A DNA stretch of 64,000 bases from Pasteurellaceae bacterium RH1A. GTDB taxonomy: Bacteria; Pseudomonadota; Gammaproteobacteria; Enterobacterales; Pasteurellaceae. The position numbers were made by a program, and so were the translations under genes. The notes under the pieces are model-generated. The model did not search any database. It worked only from the letters and a program-made list of their open reading frames with translations, and was not told the origin of the DNA. Below, piece after piece: positions 49,981 through 59,421 of the stretch. The stretch covers positions 618,806-682,805 of the forward strand of contig CP015195.1 in the NCBI GenBank assembly GCA_012221805.1, given 5' to 3'. How positions within the stretch are numbered: position 1 is the first letter of the stretch; the number at the start of each line of letters is the position of its first letter.

Positions 49981-51141
49981 TTAATGTGCCTTAACCTCAA
50001 TCCCCTGGCCAAACTTACGTTTTTCCATGGTGCGTTTGGTGCGGTCGATCACATCACCAGCCAACTGGCCACAGGCCGCATCAATATCATCGCCCCGGGT
50101 TTTCCGCACGGTTACGGTAAAACCGTATTCCATCAGGGTTTTCTGGAAGCGGTCTGTCCGAGTGTTGGAGCTCTTGGCATAAGGGGCTTCTGGGAACGGG
50201 TTCCATGGAATCAGGTTAATCTTACACGGCGTGTTTTTGAGCACATCGGCCAGCTGGTGGGCGTGTTCCACCGAGTCATTCACTTGGTTGAGCATAACAT
50301 ACTCAATGGTCACCTTGCCATGGTTGGCATTGGACACTTCCAGATACTTATTGACCGAATCCATCAACATTTTGATATTGTATTTCTTGTTGATTGGCAC
50401 GATCTCATCCCGCAATTCATCGTTAGGGGCGTGTAGGGAAATGGCCAGGGCCACGTCAATTTGCTCCCGCATTTTGTCGAGGGCTGGCACTACGCCCGAG
50501 GTGGACAGGGTAACACGGCGTTTGGACAGGCCATAGGCGAAGTCGTCCAACATAATTTCCATAGCAGGAATCACATTATTCATATTGAGCAAGGGCTCAC
50601 CCATGCCCATCATCACCACATTAGTAATAGGCCGCACGCCAGTAACACCAAAGTTACCAATCACCTTAGAAGCCCGCCAGACCTGGCCGATAATTTCCGC
50701 CACGCTCAGGTTACGGTTAAAGCCCTGCTGGGCTGTTGAACAGAAGGTACAGGCCAGGGCACAGCCCACTTGAGATGAAACACACAAGGTAGCACGGTCA
50801 GCTTCTGGAATATAGACCGTTTCAATCTGCTGCTCGCCCACCTGCATGGCCCACTTGATAGTGCCGTCAGATGACCGCTGTTCCACTGCGATTTCAGGGG
50901 CCTTGATTTCTGACACGGCCTTAAGTTTTTCCCGCAGGGCCTTGTTGATATTGGTCATATTGTCGAAATTATCTTCACCAAAGTGATAAATCCACTTCAT
51001 CAACTGATCGGCTCGAAAAGGTTTTTCGCCCAAGGAAGCCAAAAACTCCCGCATTTCCTGGCGGTTCATATTCATTAAATTAATTTTTTCAGATTTTGGT
51101 TGTACGCTTACAACCTGCGATTGACAGTTTTGTTCTGACAT
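49981..51141 (-). CDS. rlmN: 23S rRNA / tRNA adenine-C2 methyltransferase RlmN
   Basis: 386 residues. Radical-SAM cluster CALACTFC (CxxxCxxC, about 128-135), the GMGEPLLN motif near 180, and the resolving cysteine near the C-terminus in [11 protein letters not shown]. It methylates A2503 of 23S rRNA and A37 of some tRNAs, tuning translation accuracy. Start from the ATG at 51141 with GAGG ten bases ahead. A USS-type hairpin separates it from greA. Confidence 0.97.
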   Translation of the reverse strand: MSEQNCQSQVVSVQPKSEKINLMNMNRQEMREFLASLGEKPFRADQLMKWIYHFGEDNFDNMTNINKALREKLKAVSEIKAPEIAVEQRSSDGTIKWAMQVGEQQIETVYIPEADRATLCVSSQVGCALACTFCSTAQQGFNRNLSVAEIIGQVWRASKVIGNFGVTGVRPITNVVMMGMGEPLLNMNNVIPAMEIMLDDFAYGLSKRRVTLSTSGVVPALDKMREQIDVALAISLHAPNDELRDEIVPINKKYNIKMLMDSVNKYLEVSNANHGKVTIEYVMLNQVNDSVEHAHQLADVLKNTPCKINLIPWNPFPEAPYAKSSNTRTDRFQKTLMEYGFTVTVRKTRGDDIDAACGQLAGDVIDRTKRTMEKRKFGQGIEVKAH

Positions 51142-51337
51142 AAAGATTAAGCCTCGTTATTACACGGTTTGTGGCAAATGTTAGGAAATAGCTAAGATTT
51201 GCAATAAAAAAGATAAAGAAAAAAGACCGTGAATTGTACTGATGTCAGTGGCCTTAGGCTAGTGATTTTTATGGTTTGAGGGAAGTTTCTTGGTTTAATT
51301 TCTCGATCCAGATCACAAAATTAAAGCTAGGGAGATT

Positions 51338-51389
51338 AAACAAGCGGTTCAATTCTTGCAAAAATCTGCAAATTTTGAACCGCTTGTTC
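51338..51389 (-). terminator. Facing uptake signals as terminator of greA
   Basis: AACAAGCGGTTCAA (51339-51352) and TTGAACCGCTTGTT (51375-51388) are perfect 14-base arms, 22 bases after the greA stop. The loop carries TTGCAAAAATCTGCAAA. On the minus strand A/T-rich sequence follows. The rest of the 269-base gap to rlmN (51142-51410) is A/T-rich promoter-like sequence. Confidence 0.7.
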
Positions 51390-51410
51390 TTTATGAGAAA
51401 GAGGAAAAGA

Positions 51411-51887
51411 TTAGATATACTTCACATCAATCACATCAAATTCCACCTTGCCGCCTGGGGTTTGGATAACGGCATTGTCGTCAATTTCCTTGCCGATTAG
51501 GCCACGGGCAATGGGGGAATTAACCGAAATCAGGCCTTCTTTGATGTTGGCTTCATCGTCACCTACAATGCGGTAGGTCACTTCTTCATCGCTTTCGACA
51601 TTGACCAAGACCACGGTCGCCCCAAAAATAACCTTGCCGGTTTGTGGCATTTTGGTCACATCAATCACCTGGGCATTGCCTAGCTTGCCTTCAATTTCCT
51701 GAATTCGCCCTTCGCAGAAGCCCTGTTGCTCACGGGCGGCGTGGTATTCGGCGTTTTCTTTTAGGTCGCCGTGCTCACGGGCTTCGGCGATGGCGTTGAT
51801 GATTTGCGGGCGGCGCACATTTTTGAGGTAATCTAATTCTTCTTTTAATAATTCTGCCCCACGGACAGTCATTGGAATTTGTTTCAT
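51411..51887 (-). CDS. greA: Transcript cleavage factor GreA
   Basis: 158 residues, AAGGA before the ATG. N-terminal coiled coil 1-75 with the acidic tip [15 protein letters not shown] (Asp41/Glu44 position) that enters the RNA polymerase secondary channel; C-terminal FKBP-like domain from 80 on, with [14 protein letters not shown]. It rescues backtracked polymerase by stimulating RNA cleavage. Divergent from hslR. Confidence 0.98.
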   Translation of the reverse strand: MKQIPMTVRGAELLKEELDYLKNVRRPQIINAIAEAREHGDLKENAEYHAAREQQGFCEGRIQEIEGKLGNAQVIDVTKMPQTGKVIFGATVVLVNVESDEEVTYRIVGDDEANIKEGLISVNSPIARGLIGKEIDDNAVIQTPGGKVEFDVIDVKYI

Positions 51888-51967
51888 TGGTTATCCTTAC
51901 AGGGAAATAAACATTTACGAAAGAAAAACAAGGGGCTATTATTCATTGTCTTTTCAAAAATAGCAAC

Positions 51968-51995
51968 ATTGAAATAGGGCGAATTGCCCCCATTT
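51968..51995 (+). promoter_or_regulatory. Sigma-32 promoter of hslR-hslO
   Basis: ATTGAAA (51968-51974) and CCCCATTT (51988-51995) match the RpoH consensus with a 13-base spacer, 34 bases before the hslR ATG. It fits the known heat-shock control of both genes in E. coli. Confidence 0.8.
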
Positions 51996-52028
51996 AGGGG
52001 CAGTATTTTTCGATTTTGAGAGAACAGA

Positions 52029-52433
52029 ATGAAAAACCAAGAAAGTAGCGGTGATGTCCGCCTAGACAAATGGCTGTGGGCGGCCCGTTTTTATAAGACC
52101 CGCTCCCTTGCCAAGGCCATGATTGAAGGCGGCAAGGTGCACTATAACGGGGTGCGGGCCAAGGTTAGCAAAACGGTAGAAGTTGGGGCCAAGATCAAAC
52201 TTCGCCAGGGCAATGAGGAAAAAGAAGTGGTGGTGATGGCCTTAAGCGATCAACGCCGTGGCGCCCCTGAAGCCCAGTTGCTCTACCAGGAAACCAGTCA
52301 AAGCATTGAAAGCCGTGAACAAATGGCTCTGGCCCGCAAGGCCAATGCCATGCCCCATCCAGACCGTCGCCCAAATAAGAAGGAGCGGCGGGAATTAGTC
52401 AACTTTAAACAACATTTCTCGGAGAATTTATGA
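52029..52433 (+). CDS. hslR: Heat-shock protein Hsp15 (S4-domain RNA-binding)
   Basis: 134 residues. S4 RNA-binding domain at 10-75: VRLDKWLWAARFYKTRSLAK and GGKVHYNGVRAKVSKTV; basic C-terminal helix ends NKKERRELVNFKQHF. It recognises stalled 50S subunits that still carry nascent chains and frees them for recycling. The stop overlaps the hslO start (ATGA). Confidence 0.96.
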   Translation: MKNQESSGDVRLDKWLWAARFYKTRSLAKAMIEGGKVHYNGVRAKVSKTVEVGAKIKLRQGNEEKEVVVMALSDQRRGAPEAQLLYQETSQSIESREQMALARKANAMPHPDRRPNKKERRELVNFKQHFSENL

Positions 52434-53299
52434 CCTACAAACAAGATAACGACAAGCTCTATCGCTACCTTTTCCAAAACCGTGCGGTGCGTGGCGAATG
52501 GGTGCGGCTTAACAGCACCTTTACCGAAACCCTCAATACTCACCAATACCCAAAAGCCGTGCAAAACCTCCTGGGCGAAATGCTGGTGGCCAGCAGTCTT
52601 TTAACAGCGACCATGAAGTTTGATGGCTCGATTACCGTGCAAATCCAGGGCGATGGCGCCTTGAAACTGGCCGTGGTCAATGGCAACGATCAGCAGCAAT
52701 TTCGTGCCCTGGCCCGGGTGCAGGGGGAGATTGCTGACGATGCCAGTTTGAGTGAGATGGTAGGCAATGGGGTGCTGGTGATTTCCATTATTCCTAACCA
52801 GGGCGAACGCTATCAGGGCGTGATTAGCCTGGATAAGCCGACCATCAGCGAGTGCCTGGAAGACTACTTTGCCCGCTCTGAACAGCTGGCGACTCAATTA
52901 ACGATTCGAGTTGGCGAATTTGAGGGGCAGGCCGTGGCAGGGGGCTTGTTGCTCCAAATTATGCCAGATGGCACGGGCACGCCTGAAGACTTTGAGCACT
53001 TGGCCACCTTGACGGCTACTGTGAAAGAAGAAGAGTTATTCGGATTGAGCGCAGAAGAACTGCTTTTCCGCCTCTACCATGAGGAGCAGGTGGAGGTTTA
53101 CCCACCACAAGCCACCGAATTTAAGTGCGGCTGTTCCCGTGAGCGTTCAGGTGCAGCCATTATGCTAGTGCCGGACGAAGAAATTGCTGAAATGCTGGCT
53201 GAGAAACAGGGTGTGATCGATATGCAGTGCGAATGCTGTGGCACCCAATATTTCTTTGATGAAAAGGCCATTGAGCAGCTTAAGGCAGAGGCCAAGTAA
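52430..53299 (+). CDS. hslO: Redox-regulated chaperone Hsp33
   Basis: 289 residues. N-terminal substrate-binding core; C-terminal zinc switch with CxC in EFKCGCSRER and CxxC in CECCGTQYFF. Oxidation of these cysteines releases zinc and turns the protein into a holdase. Translationally coupled to hslR and under the same heat-shock promoter. Length as in E. coli (292). Confidence 0.97.
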   Translation: MTYKQDNDKLYRYLFQNRAVRGEWVRLNSTFTETLNTHQYPKAVQNLLGEMLVASSLLTATMKFDGSITVQIQGDGALKLAVVNGNDQQQFRALARVQGEIADDASLSEMVGNGVLVISIIPNQGERYQGVISLDKPTISECLEDYFARSEQLATQLTIRVGEFEGQAVAGGLLLQIMPDGTGTPEDFEHLATLTATVKEEELFGLSAEELLFRLYHEEQVEVYPPQATEFKCGCSRERSGAAIMLVPDEEIAEMLAEKQGVIDMQCECCGTQYFFDEKAIEQLKAEAK

Positions 53300-53307
53300 A
53301 AGGCTTG

Positions 53308-53337
53308 ACGGTGTAGAGAAGATCTATACCGTTCTTA
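53308..53337 (+). terminator. Terminator-like hairpin after hslO
   Basis: Arms ACGGTGTAGA and TCTATACCGT (53308-53332, one G-U/T mismatch) followed by TCTTATTT, nine bases after the hslO stop. Further on lies an uptake core near 53363. Confidence 0.6.
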
Positions 53338-53443
53338 TTTGTAAAAAATGCAAATAAATCGCCCGCTTGCTGGCCTGTCGCTTCACACTGCCCCTTAAAT
53401 CCTTTAAAATATTGCGATTTTTTTAAACCCTGAGAGGAAGATT

Positions 53444-54157
53444 ATGAGCCAACCAATCTATAAACGCATTTTACTTAAATTAAGTGGTGAAGCCTTACAA
53501 GGCGACGAGGGCTTTGGGATCGACCCGTCCATTCTAGACAGAATGGCGATTGAAATCAAAGAGCTGATCGAAATGGGCGTGGAAGTGGGTGTCGTGTTAG
53601 GTGGTGGCAACCTCTTCCGTGGGGCCAAACTGGCCAAGGCAGGCATGAACCGAGTTGTTGGCGACCACATGGGAATGTTGGCCACCGTGATGAATGGCCT
53701 GGCCATGCGTGACTCCCTCCACCGTGCCGATGTCAATGCTAAACTTATGTCCGCCTTCCAATTAAACGGCATCTGTGACACCTACAACTGGTCTGAAGCC
53801 ATCAAAATGTTGCGTGAAGGCCGTGTGGTCATCTTCTCAGCAGGTACGGGCAGCCCCTTCTTTACCACCGATTCCGCTGCCTGCTTGCGTGGGATTGAGA
53901 TCGAGGCTGATGTGGTCTTAAAAGCTACCAAAGTCGATGGTGTTTATGATTGCGATCCTGCCAAAAACCCAGAGGCCAAACTCTACAAGAACTTGACCTA
54001 TGCAGAGGTGATTGACAAGGAATTACAGGTAATGGACTTGGCCGCCTTTACCCTAGCCCGTGACCACGGCATGCCAATTCGGGTCTTCAACATGGGTCGC
54101 CCAGGTGCCTTACGCAATGTCATTCTAGGCACAGAAGAAGGCACCACTATTGCTTAA
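53444..54157 (+). CDS. pyrH: UMP kinase
   Basis: 237 residues, GAGGAAG before the ATG. Amino-acid-kinase fold: [12 protein letters not shown] at the N-terminus, [11 protein letters not shown] near 48, [13 protein letters not shown] near 138 and [14 protein letters not shown] near 165. It phosphorylates UMP to UDP in a hexamer, normally GTP-activated and UTP-inhibited. First gene of the pyrH-frr pair. Confidence 0.98.
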   Translation: MSQPIYKRILLKLSGEALQGDEGFGIDPSILDRMAIEIKELIEMGVEVGVVLGGGNLFRGAKLAKAGMNRVVGDHMGMLATVMNGLAMRDSLHRADVNAKLMSAFQLNGICDTYNWSEAIKMLREGRVVIFSAGTGSPFFTTDSAACLRGIEIEADVVLKATKVDGVYDCDPAKNPEAKLYKNLTYAEVIDKELQVMDLAAFTLARDHGMPIRVFNMGRPGALRNVILGTEEGTTIA

Positions 54158-54193
54158 TTTTTTACTTAACTGATTAACCCTAAAGGATAGAGA

Positions 54194-54750
54194 ATGATCA
54201 ACCAAATCAAAAAGACGCTCAAGAGCGTATGGAAAAAAGCGTCGAAGCCCTTAAAGGCCACATTGCCAAAATCCGCACTGGCCGTGCCCAACCAAGCCTG
54301 CTTGATGCTATTCAAGTGGAATACTACGGCTCCCCAACCCCGCTTCGCCAAGTAGCCAACGTGGTGGCGGAAGATGCCCGTACTCTGGCTGTAACCGTCT
54401 TTGACCGCTCTTTAATCGGTGCGGTAGAAAAGGCCATCTTGACTTCAGACCTAGGCCTTAACCCATCATCAGCTGGCACCACCATTCGTGTCCCGCTTCC
54501 ACCACTGACAGAAGAACGCCGCCGTGATCTGATCAAGATCGTCAAAAGCGAAGGCGAGCAGGGCAAGGTTGCCGTGCGTAACGTCCGTCGTGATGCCAAC
54601 GACAAGATCAAGGCCCTCCTCAAAGACAAGGAAATCAGCGAAAACGAACAGCACAAGGCTGAAGAAGAAATCCAAAAATTAACCGACAGCTTTATCAAGA
54701 AAGTCGATGAAGTGCTTGCGGACAAAGAGAAAGAATTGTTGGATTTCTAA
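54194..54750 (+). CDS. frr: Ribosome recycling factor (frameshift near the start)
   Basis: The expected ATG at 54194 reads MINQIKK and then leaves the frame; one base more in the A run (five A at 54209-54213) gives [20 protein letters not shown], the normal RRF start, and a full-length protein of 185 residues. As written, only the in-frame ATG at 54229 ([10 protein letters not shown]) gives a product of 173 residues lacking the first helix turn. The rest is intact: [41 protein letters not shown], and the [12 protein letters not shown] helix. It splits post-termination ribosomes with EF-G and is essential, so a sequencing error is the likeliest explanation. Confidence 0.9.
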
Positions 54751-54762
54751 GATCTGATAATG

Positions 54763-54828
54763 GACAAGCGGGTTAATTTTCTCAAGATTTTGCAAATTTT
54801 GAGGTGAATTTGCCCGCTTGTTTTTTTG
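54763..54828 (+). terminator. Uptake-signal hairpin as terminator of frr
   Basis: ACAAGCGGG (54763-54771) and CCCGCTTGT (54813-54821) pair, and T7 follows directly. It looks like a true Rho-independent terminator built from two facing uptake cores, 12 bases after the frr stop. Confidence 0.75.
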
Positions 54829-54840
54829 TGTAAACCTATA

Positions 54841-55009
54841 CTCCCTCCCCCGCTTGCGGGGAGGGCTGGGGTGGGGGGATTGAGCGAAGCTCAAGATACA
54901 AGCGAGTTATTTTTCTTAAAAATTTGCAAATATTGCAAGAAATCCTACCGCTTGTTGCCTAACGGCAATCCCCCTCCCTCACCCTCCCCCGCAAGCGGGG
55001 GAGGGGATC
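54841..55009. repeat. Mosaic palindromic element with uptake-signal core, frr-dxr gap
   Basis: Order of parts: hairpin CCCTCCCCCGCTTGCGGGGAGGG-type (54844-54865), a G-rich strand GGGGTGGGGGGAT, hairpin TTGAGCGAAGCTCAA (54880-54894), facing uptake signals (54898-54955), hairpin TTGCCTAACGGCAA (54955-54968), a C-rich strand CCCCCTCCCTCACCC, and hairpin CCTCCCCCGCAAGCGGGGGAG (54984-55004). The outer halves are inverted copies, so the whole is symmetrical about the uptake pair. Half of the same design occurs at 63690-63820. Confidence 0.85.
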
Positions 55010-55030
55010 TTGATCAAGTAAATATAACTT

Positions 55031-56221
55031 ATGAAAAAACTCACCATTCTCGGCTCTACCGGTTCCATCGGCCAAAGCACCCTATCTGTGATAGAGCATA
55101 ATCCAGACCAATATCAAGTCTTTGCCCTAGTCGGCGGCAAAAATGTGGCCCTTATGGCAGACCAATGCCAACGCTTTAACCCTCAATTTGCTGCCCTTGA
55201 TGATGAAAAGGCCGCCAAAAGACTCGAAGAACAGCTCAAATCCCAGGGCCTTAAAACCCAGGTCTTAGCTGGGCAAAAGGCCATTTGTGAACTCAGTGCC
55301 CACCCTGACGTGGACATGGTTATGGCTGCCATCGTAGGGGCTGCCGGCCTCCTGCCCACCCTTTCAGCCGTACAGGCTGGCAAGCAGGTTCTGCTTGCCA
55401 ATAAGGAATCCCTAGTTACCTGTGGCCAGATCTTTATTGATGAAGCCCGCAAATCAGGGGCCAAACTCTTGCCGGTGGACAGCGAACACAATGCCATCTT
55501 CCAATCCCTGCCGCCAGAAGCCCAAGGACAAATTGGTTTCTGTCCTCTGGCAGATCTAGGCATTAGCAAGATTATCCTGACCGGCTCAGGCGGCCCCTTC
55601 CGCACCAAACCTTTAGACGAATTCTCTTCGATTACACCGGAACAGGCTGTCGCCCACCCAAATTGGTCTATGGGCAAGAAGATTTCGGTCGATTCGGCCA
55701 CCATGATGAACAAGGGCCTGGAATATATCGAAGCCCGCTGGCTCTTTAATGCCTCGGCCGAGGAGATGGAGATCATCATTCATCCCCAATCCATCATTCA
55801 TTCCATGGTGCGTTATGTGGACGGTTCGGTCATCGCCCAAATGGGCAACCCCGATATGCGAACCCCCATTGCCCATACCATGGCTTATCCAGAGCGGATT
55901 AAGGCCGGCGTTGAGCCGCTGGATTTCTTCAAGCTCAAGGAGCTAACCTTTATCGAGCCTGATTTTAAGCGTTACCCTAATTTGAAGCTGGCCATTGATG
56001 CCTTTGCCCAGGGCCAGTATGCCACAACCGCGATGAATGCGGCCAATGAAGTGGCTGTCCAGGCCTTTTTGGATGGAAAAATTCGCTTTGTGGACATTGA
56101 GTACATCAACCGTAGCACAGTGGAAAACATTGCCCCTATAGCGATTGGTGAAATTGCGGATGTGCTGCATATCGACCGTTTGGCTCGGGAAGTGGCGGAG
56201 CAGGCCGTTTTGCAAATTTAA
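55031..56221 (+). CDS. dxr: 1-deoxy-D-xylulose 5-phosphate reductoisomerase
   Basis: 396 residues. NADPH-binding [11 protein letters not shown] (8-18); metal and substrate residues in [22 protein letters not shown] and [27 protein letters not shown] segment; MNAANEVAV near the C-terminus. It makes 2-C-methyl-erythritol-4-phosphate, the committed step of the MEP isoprenoid pathway and the fosmidomycin target. The ribosome site is weak. The mosaic repeat separates it from frr. Confidence 0.98.
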   Translation: MKKLTILGSTGSIGQSTLSVIEHNPDQYQVFALVGGKNVALMADQCQRFNPQFAALDDEKAAKRLEEQLKSQGLKTQVLAGQKAICELSAHPDVDMVMAAIVGAAGLLPTLSAVQAGKQVLLANKESLVTCGQIFIDEARKSGAKLLPVDSEHNAIFQSLPPEAQGQIGFCPLADLGISKIILTGSGGPFRTKPLDEFSSITPEQAVAHPNWSMGKKISVDSATMMNKGLEYIEARWLFNASAEEMEIIIHPQSIIHSMVRYVDGSVIAQMGNPDMRTPIAHTMAYPERIKAGVEPLDFFKLKELTFIEPDFKRYPNLKLAIDAFAQGQYATTAMNAANEVAVQAFLDGKIRFVDIEYINRSTVENIAPIAIGEIADVLHIDRLAREVAEQAVLQI

Positions 56222-56315
56222 GCCATATTTGCCCCGCTTGTTGGCGTTTGCCATATAGAGCAGGGCAAGGTTTTATGCTATAGTAGTTCACTTTTTTAAG
56301 CCATAAATAGAGAAG

Positions 56316-57044
56316 ATGACGGATTTAATCAGCCAACTTGACCCAGAGCAAATGCCTGCTCACGTTGCCATTATTATGGACGGCAACGGGCGCTGGGCCA
56401 AACAGCAGGGCAAATTGCGGGTCTTTGGCCACCAAAATGGCGTGAAGGCGGTACGCCGTGCGGTCAGTTTTGCCGCTCGCACTGGCATCAAGGTGCTGAC
56501 CCTTTACGCCTTTAGCAGCGAAAACTGGTCACGGCCTGAGGCTGAGGTGTCTGCCCTGATGTCGCTCTTTATGCGGGCGCTTAATGGCGAGGTCAAGAAG
56601 CTGCATAAAAATAATATCCGCCTCAAAATTATTGGCAACAAGGCGGGCTTTAGTGCCAGTTTGCAGCAAAAGATCCAGGAATCTGAAGAACTTACCGCCC
56701 CAAATACTGGCCTGACCCTCAATATTGCGGCCAATTACGGCGGTTTTTGGGACATTACCCAGGCGGCTCAAGCCTTGGCAGAGCAAGTTAAACGGGGCGA
56801 ACTAGCGCCTGAAGAGATTACCCCTGAATTATTGCAAGGCCACTTGGTCACCCAAGATCAGCCCCAGGTGGATCTGCTTATTCGGACCAGCGGCGAGCAG
56901 CGGATCAGCAACTTCCTGCTCTGGCAAACGGCCTATGCTGAATTTTATTTTACCCCTGTGCTTTGGCCGGATTTTGGCGATGAAGACTTTGCCCAAGCGG
57001 TACTGGCCTTCCAAGGGCGTGATCGGCGCTTTGGTGGGGTCTAA
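56316..57044 (+). CDS. uppS: Undecaprenyl diphosphate synthase
   Basis: 242 residues. Catalytic Asp22 in [10 protein letters not shown], the [13 protein letters not shown] motif near 72, and the substrate-binding [15 protein letters not shown] near 195-210. It adds eight isoprene units in cis to farnesyl diphosphate, making the carrier lipid for peptidoglycan and O-antigen. Cytoplasmic, membrane-associated homodimer. Gap of 94 bases after dxr contains one uptake core. Confidence 0.98.
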   Translation: MTDLISQLDPEQMPAHVAIIMDGNGRWAKQQGKLRVFGHQNGVKAVRRAVSFAARTGIKVLTLYAFSSENWSRPEAEVSALMSLFMRALNGEVKKLHKNNIRLKIIGNKAGFSASLQQKIQESEELTAPNTGLTLNIAANYGGFWDITQAAQALAEQVKRGELAPEEITPELLQGHLVTQDQPQVDLLIRTSGEQRISNFLLWQTAYAEFYFTPVLWPDFGDEDFAQAVLAFQGRDRRFGGV

Positions 57045-57157
57045 CCCCCCTCAGCCCTTCGGGCAGCTCCCCCGCAAGCAGGGGGAGCGAAAGAACAAGA
57101 TCTCCCTTCCCTCCACCCGCTTGCGGGGGAGGTGCTGAAGGCGGAGGGGGGATGTAA
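57044..57157. repeat. Palindromic repeat element, uppS-cdsA gap
   Basis: Two hairpins, CTCCCCCGCAAGCAGGGGGA and CCACCCGCTTGCGGGGGAGG, flanked by CCCCCCTCAGC on the left and GCTGAAGGCGGAGGGGGG on the right, so the ends are also inverted. Related to the outer parts of 54841-55009 but without an uptake pair in the middle. It fills nearly the whole 128-base gap. Confidence 0.82.
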
Positions 57158-57172
57158 TTAAAAGGAAACCCT

Positions 57173-58042
57173 ATGTTAAAACAACGAGTTATCTCAGCGA
57201 TTGTGATGATTGCGGCTGTACTGGCTGCCCTCTTTGGCCTGTCGCCATTGCCTTTTACGCTTGTCCTTTTTGGTGTGATCGTCCTCGGTATGTGGGAATG
57301 GGCCCAGTTTGCGGGCTTTAAAAGCCCCGTGGGCCGTGCCATAGTGGCCTTGGCCACCTTTGGCCTCCTGATTTTCCCTATTATGGCCAGCACGGACTAC
57401 ATCCGCTCCGCCCGTTTTTTAACCGATGAAACCACCCCGCTCCTCTTTGTAAGCTGCATTTGGTGGGCGCTGGCTCTTTATTTGGTGGTGACCTATCCAA
57501 GCTCTGCCAAGTGGTGGGAAAAATCGGTGGTAGCCAAGTTTGTCTTCGGTTTCTGCACCCTGATTCCCTTCTTTATTGCCACACTTGCCCTGCGTTTTTA
57601 CCACTACCACCAGTCTGAATATGCGGGCCTCTGGGTCTTGCTCTATGTCTTCATCTTGGTTTGGGCGGCAGATTCAGGGGCTTATTTCTTTGGCAAGGCT
57701 TTTGGCAAACACAAGCTGGCGGCCAAGGTTTCGCCGGGCAAATCTATTGAAGGGGCCTTGGGTGGCCTTGTCACCGCAGGGCTTATCGCCTTTGCCTTCC
57801 TGCATGTTGCCCCAGAAAATGTCTTTGGCCGTGAACTTTCTCTCCTGCCCTTTATCTTACTGTCTATTGCAACGGTGGCCATTTCCATCTTGGGCGATCT
57901 AGCCGAAAGTATGTTTAAACGCCAGGCCGGCATTAAGGACAGCAGCCAGCTCATTCCTGGCCACGGTGGGATCTTAGACCGAATTGACAGCCTAACGGCA
58001 GCGGTTCCATTTTTCGCAACCTTCTTCTTTTTAGTTTTATAG
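57173..58042 (+). CDS. cdsA: Phosphatidate cytidylyltransferase
   Basis: 289 residues, AAAGGAA before the ATG. Eight or so membrane segments; signature SMFKRQAGIKDSSQLIPGHGGILDRIDSL near the C-terminus with the metal-binding Asp. It makes CDP-diacylglycerol from phosphatidic acid and CTP, the precursor of all phospholipids. Ends nine bases before rseP. Confidence 0.98.
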   Translation: MLKQRVISAIVMIAAVLAALFGLSPLPFTLVLFGVIVLGMWEWAQFAGFKSPVGRAIVALATFGLLIFPIMASTDYIRSARFLTDETTPLLFVSCIWWALALYLVVTYPSSAKWWEKSVVAKFVFGFCTLIPFFIATLALRFYHYHQSEYAGLWVLLYVFILVWAADSGAYFFGKAFGKHKLAAKVSPGKSIEGALGGLVTAGLIAFAFLHVAPENVFGRELSLLPFILLSIATVAISILGDLAESMFKRQAGIKDSSQLIPGHGGILDRIDSLTAAVPFFATFFFLVL

Positions 58043-58051
58043 GGTGAACCT

Positions 58052-59365
58052 TTGACCTCCATCTTAGCTTTTTTTGTCTTAATCTGCGTCCTCGTGGCGG
58101 TTCACGAGTACGGGCATTTCTGGGCGGCACGCAAGTGTGGCGTCAAGGTGCTGCGTTTTTCCATTGGCTTTGGCAAGGTGCTTTATAAGAAGGTGGACAA
58201 GCAGGGCACGGAATGGGTTTTTTCCCTGATTCCGCTGGGCGGCTACGTCAAAATGCTCAATGATGAACCAGAAGGCCAAGATCATGAACGCTATGACAAC
58301 AAGAGTGTTTATCAGCGGATGTTTATTATCCTGGCAGGTCCTGTGGCCAACTTCCTCTTTGCCATTTTGGCCTATTGGGCGGTGTTTGTGGCAGGCGTGC
58401 CAACAGTAAAACCTGTGGTCGGAACAGTTGTGCCTCATAGCATTGCCGCAGTGGCGAAACTTCCTGACGATTTTGAAATCAAAAGCGTGGCAGGCCGACC
58501 AGTCCAGGACTGGGAAGAAACCGTGCTGGCCTTGGTGGGAGCTGTCGGCTCAAGCCGTGTGGAAGTCTCAGGCAACCTGATTGACGACCAGCGCCGCCAA
58601 GATTTTGTGCTGGACTTATCTGGCTGGAAGATTGACGGCAACCAGGAAAACCCGCTGACCCAGCTGGGCATCCGCCCCCAAAGTGGCAAGATTGAGCCGA
58701 CCATTCGGGCGGTTAGCGAAGGTTCAGCCGCCCAGCAGGCCGGCCTCAAAGCAGGGGATAAGATCTTAAGCATCAATGGCCAACCCTTTGACTGGCTTTT
58801 CCTAACCCAAGAGATTAAAACAGGCCAGCCCTTGGATCTCAAGGTTGAACAGGCAGGCGAGCCAAGAGAGTTGGTGCTCAACCCTGTTTGGAATGAAAAG
58901 GAAGGTCGCTACTTGGTCGGCCTTAGCCCAACCTTCCAGCCCTTGGCTGAAAAGTATCGTACTGAGCTAAAATATGATATTCTTTCGGCATTTGGTAAAA
59001 GCCTAGAAAAAGTCGGTTCCCTGATCTATACCATCATCCAGTTTATTGGCAACCTGATCACGGGTGATCTGTCGCTCAAAAACATGGGCGGGCCGATTTC
59101 CATGGCCAAGGGGGCAGGCTCTACGGTTGAAATTGGCCTGGTCTATTACCTAAGTTATATGGCCCTTATCAGCGTGAACCTGGGCGTGATGAATTTATTC
59201 CCAATCGTGCCGCTAGACGGCGGCCGACTGGTTTTATTGGGTGTTGAGGCCGTGAGACGCAAGCCCGTTTCAGAAAAAATTCAGCTTGTTTTTCAACAGC
59301 TTGGAATGGCCTTTGTACTGGGGTTGATGGCCTTTGCCCTCTTTAATGACATAATTCGTTTTTAG
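58052..59365 (+). CDS. rseP: Site-2 protease RseP
   Basis: 437 residues. Zinc site HEYGH (19-23) in the first membrane helix and LDGGRL in the third-motif helix; two periplasmic PDZ domains between (AGPVANFLFAILAYW, then QAGLKAGDKILSINGQ). It cuts anti-sigma factor RseA after DegS, releasing sigma-E, and clears remnant signal peptides. The start is a TTG at 58052 with AGGGTG upstream; other frames are closed just before it and no ATG fits. It is about six residues shorter at the N-terminus than E. coli RseP. Confidence 0.95.
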   Translation: MTSILAFFVLICVLVAVHEYGHFWAARKCGVKVLRFSIGFGKVLYKKVDKQGTEWVFSLIPLGGYVKMLNDEPEGQDHERYDNKSVYQRMFIILAGPVANFLFAILAYWAVFVAGVPTVKPVVGTVVPHSIAAVAKLPDDFEIKSVAGRPVQDWEETVLALVGAVGSSRVEVSGNLIDDQRRQDFVLDLSGWKIDGNQENPLTQLGIRPQSGKIEPTIRAVSEGSAAQQAGLKAGDKILSINGQPFDWLFLTQEIKTGQPLDLKVEQAGEPRELVLNPVWNEKEGRYLVGLSPTFQPLAEKYRTELKYDILSAFGKSLEKVGSLIYTIIQFIGNLITGDLSLKNMGGPISMAKGAGSTVEIGLVYYLSYMALISVNLGVMNLFPIVPLDGGRLVLLGVEAVRRKPVSEKIQLVFQQLGMAFVLGLMAFALFNDIIRF

Positions 59366-59421
59366 GCTTGCTACAAGCGGTCTGATTTTTACAAAATTTT
59401 GCAAACAATAGGATGCGTTAA

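Noticed and set aside
51300..51320. CRP site GATCCAGATCACA between greA and rlmN
   Set aside because: Only one half-site (TCACA) matches; the other differs at three of five positions.
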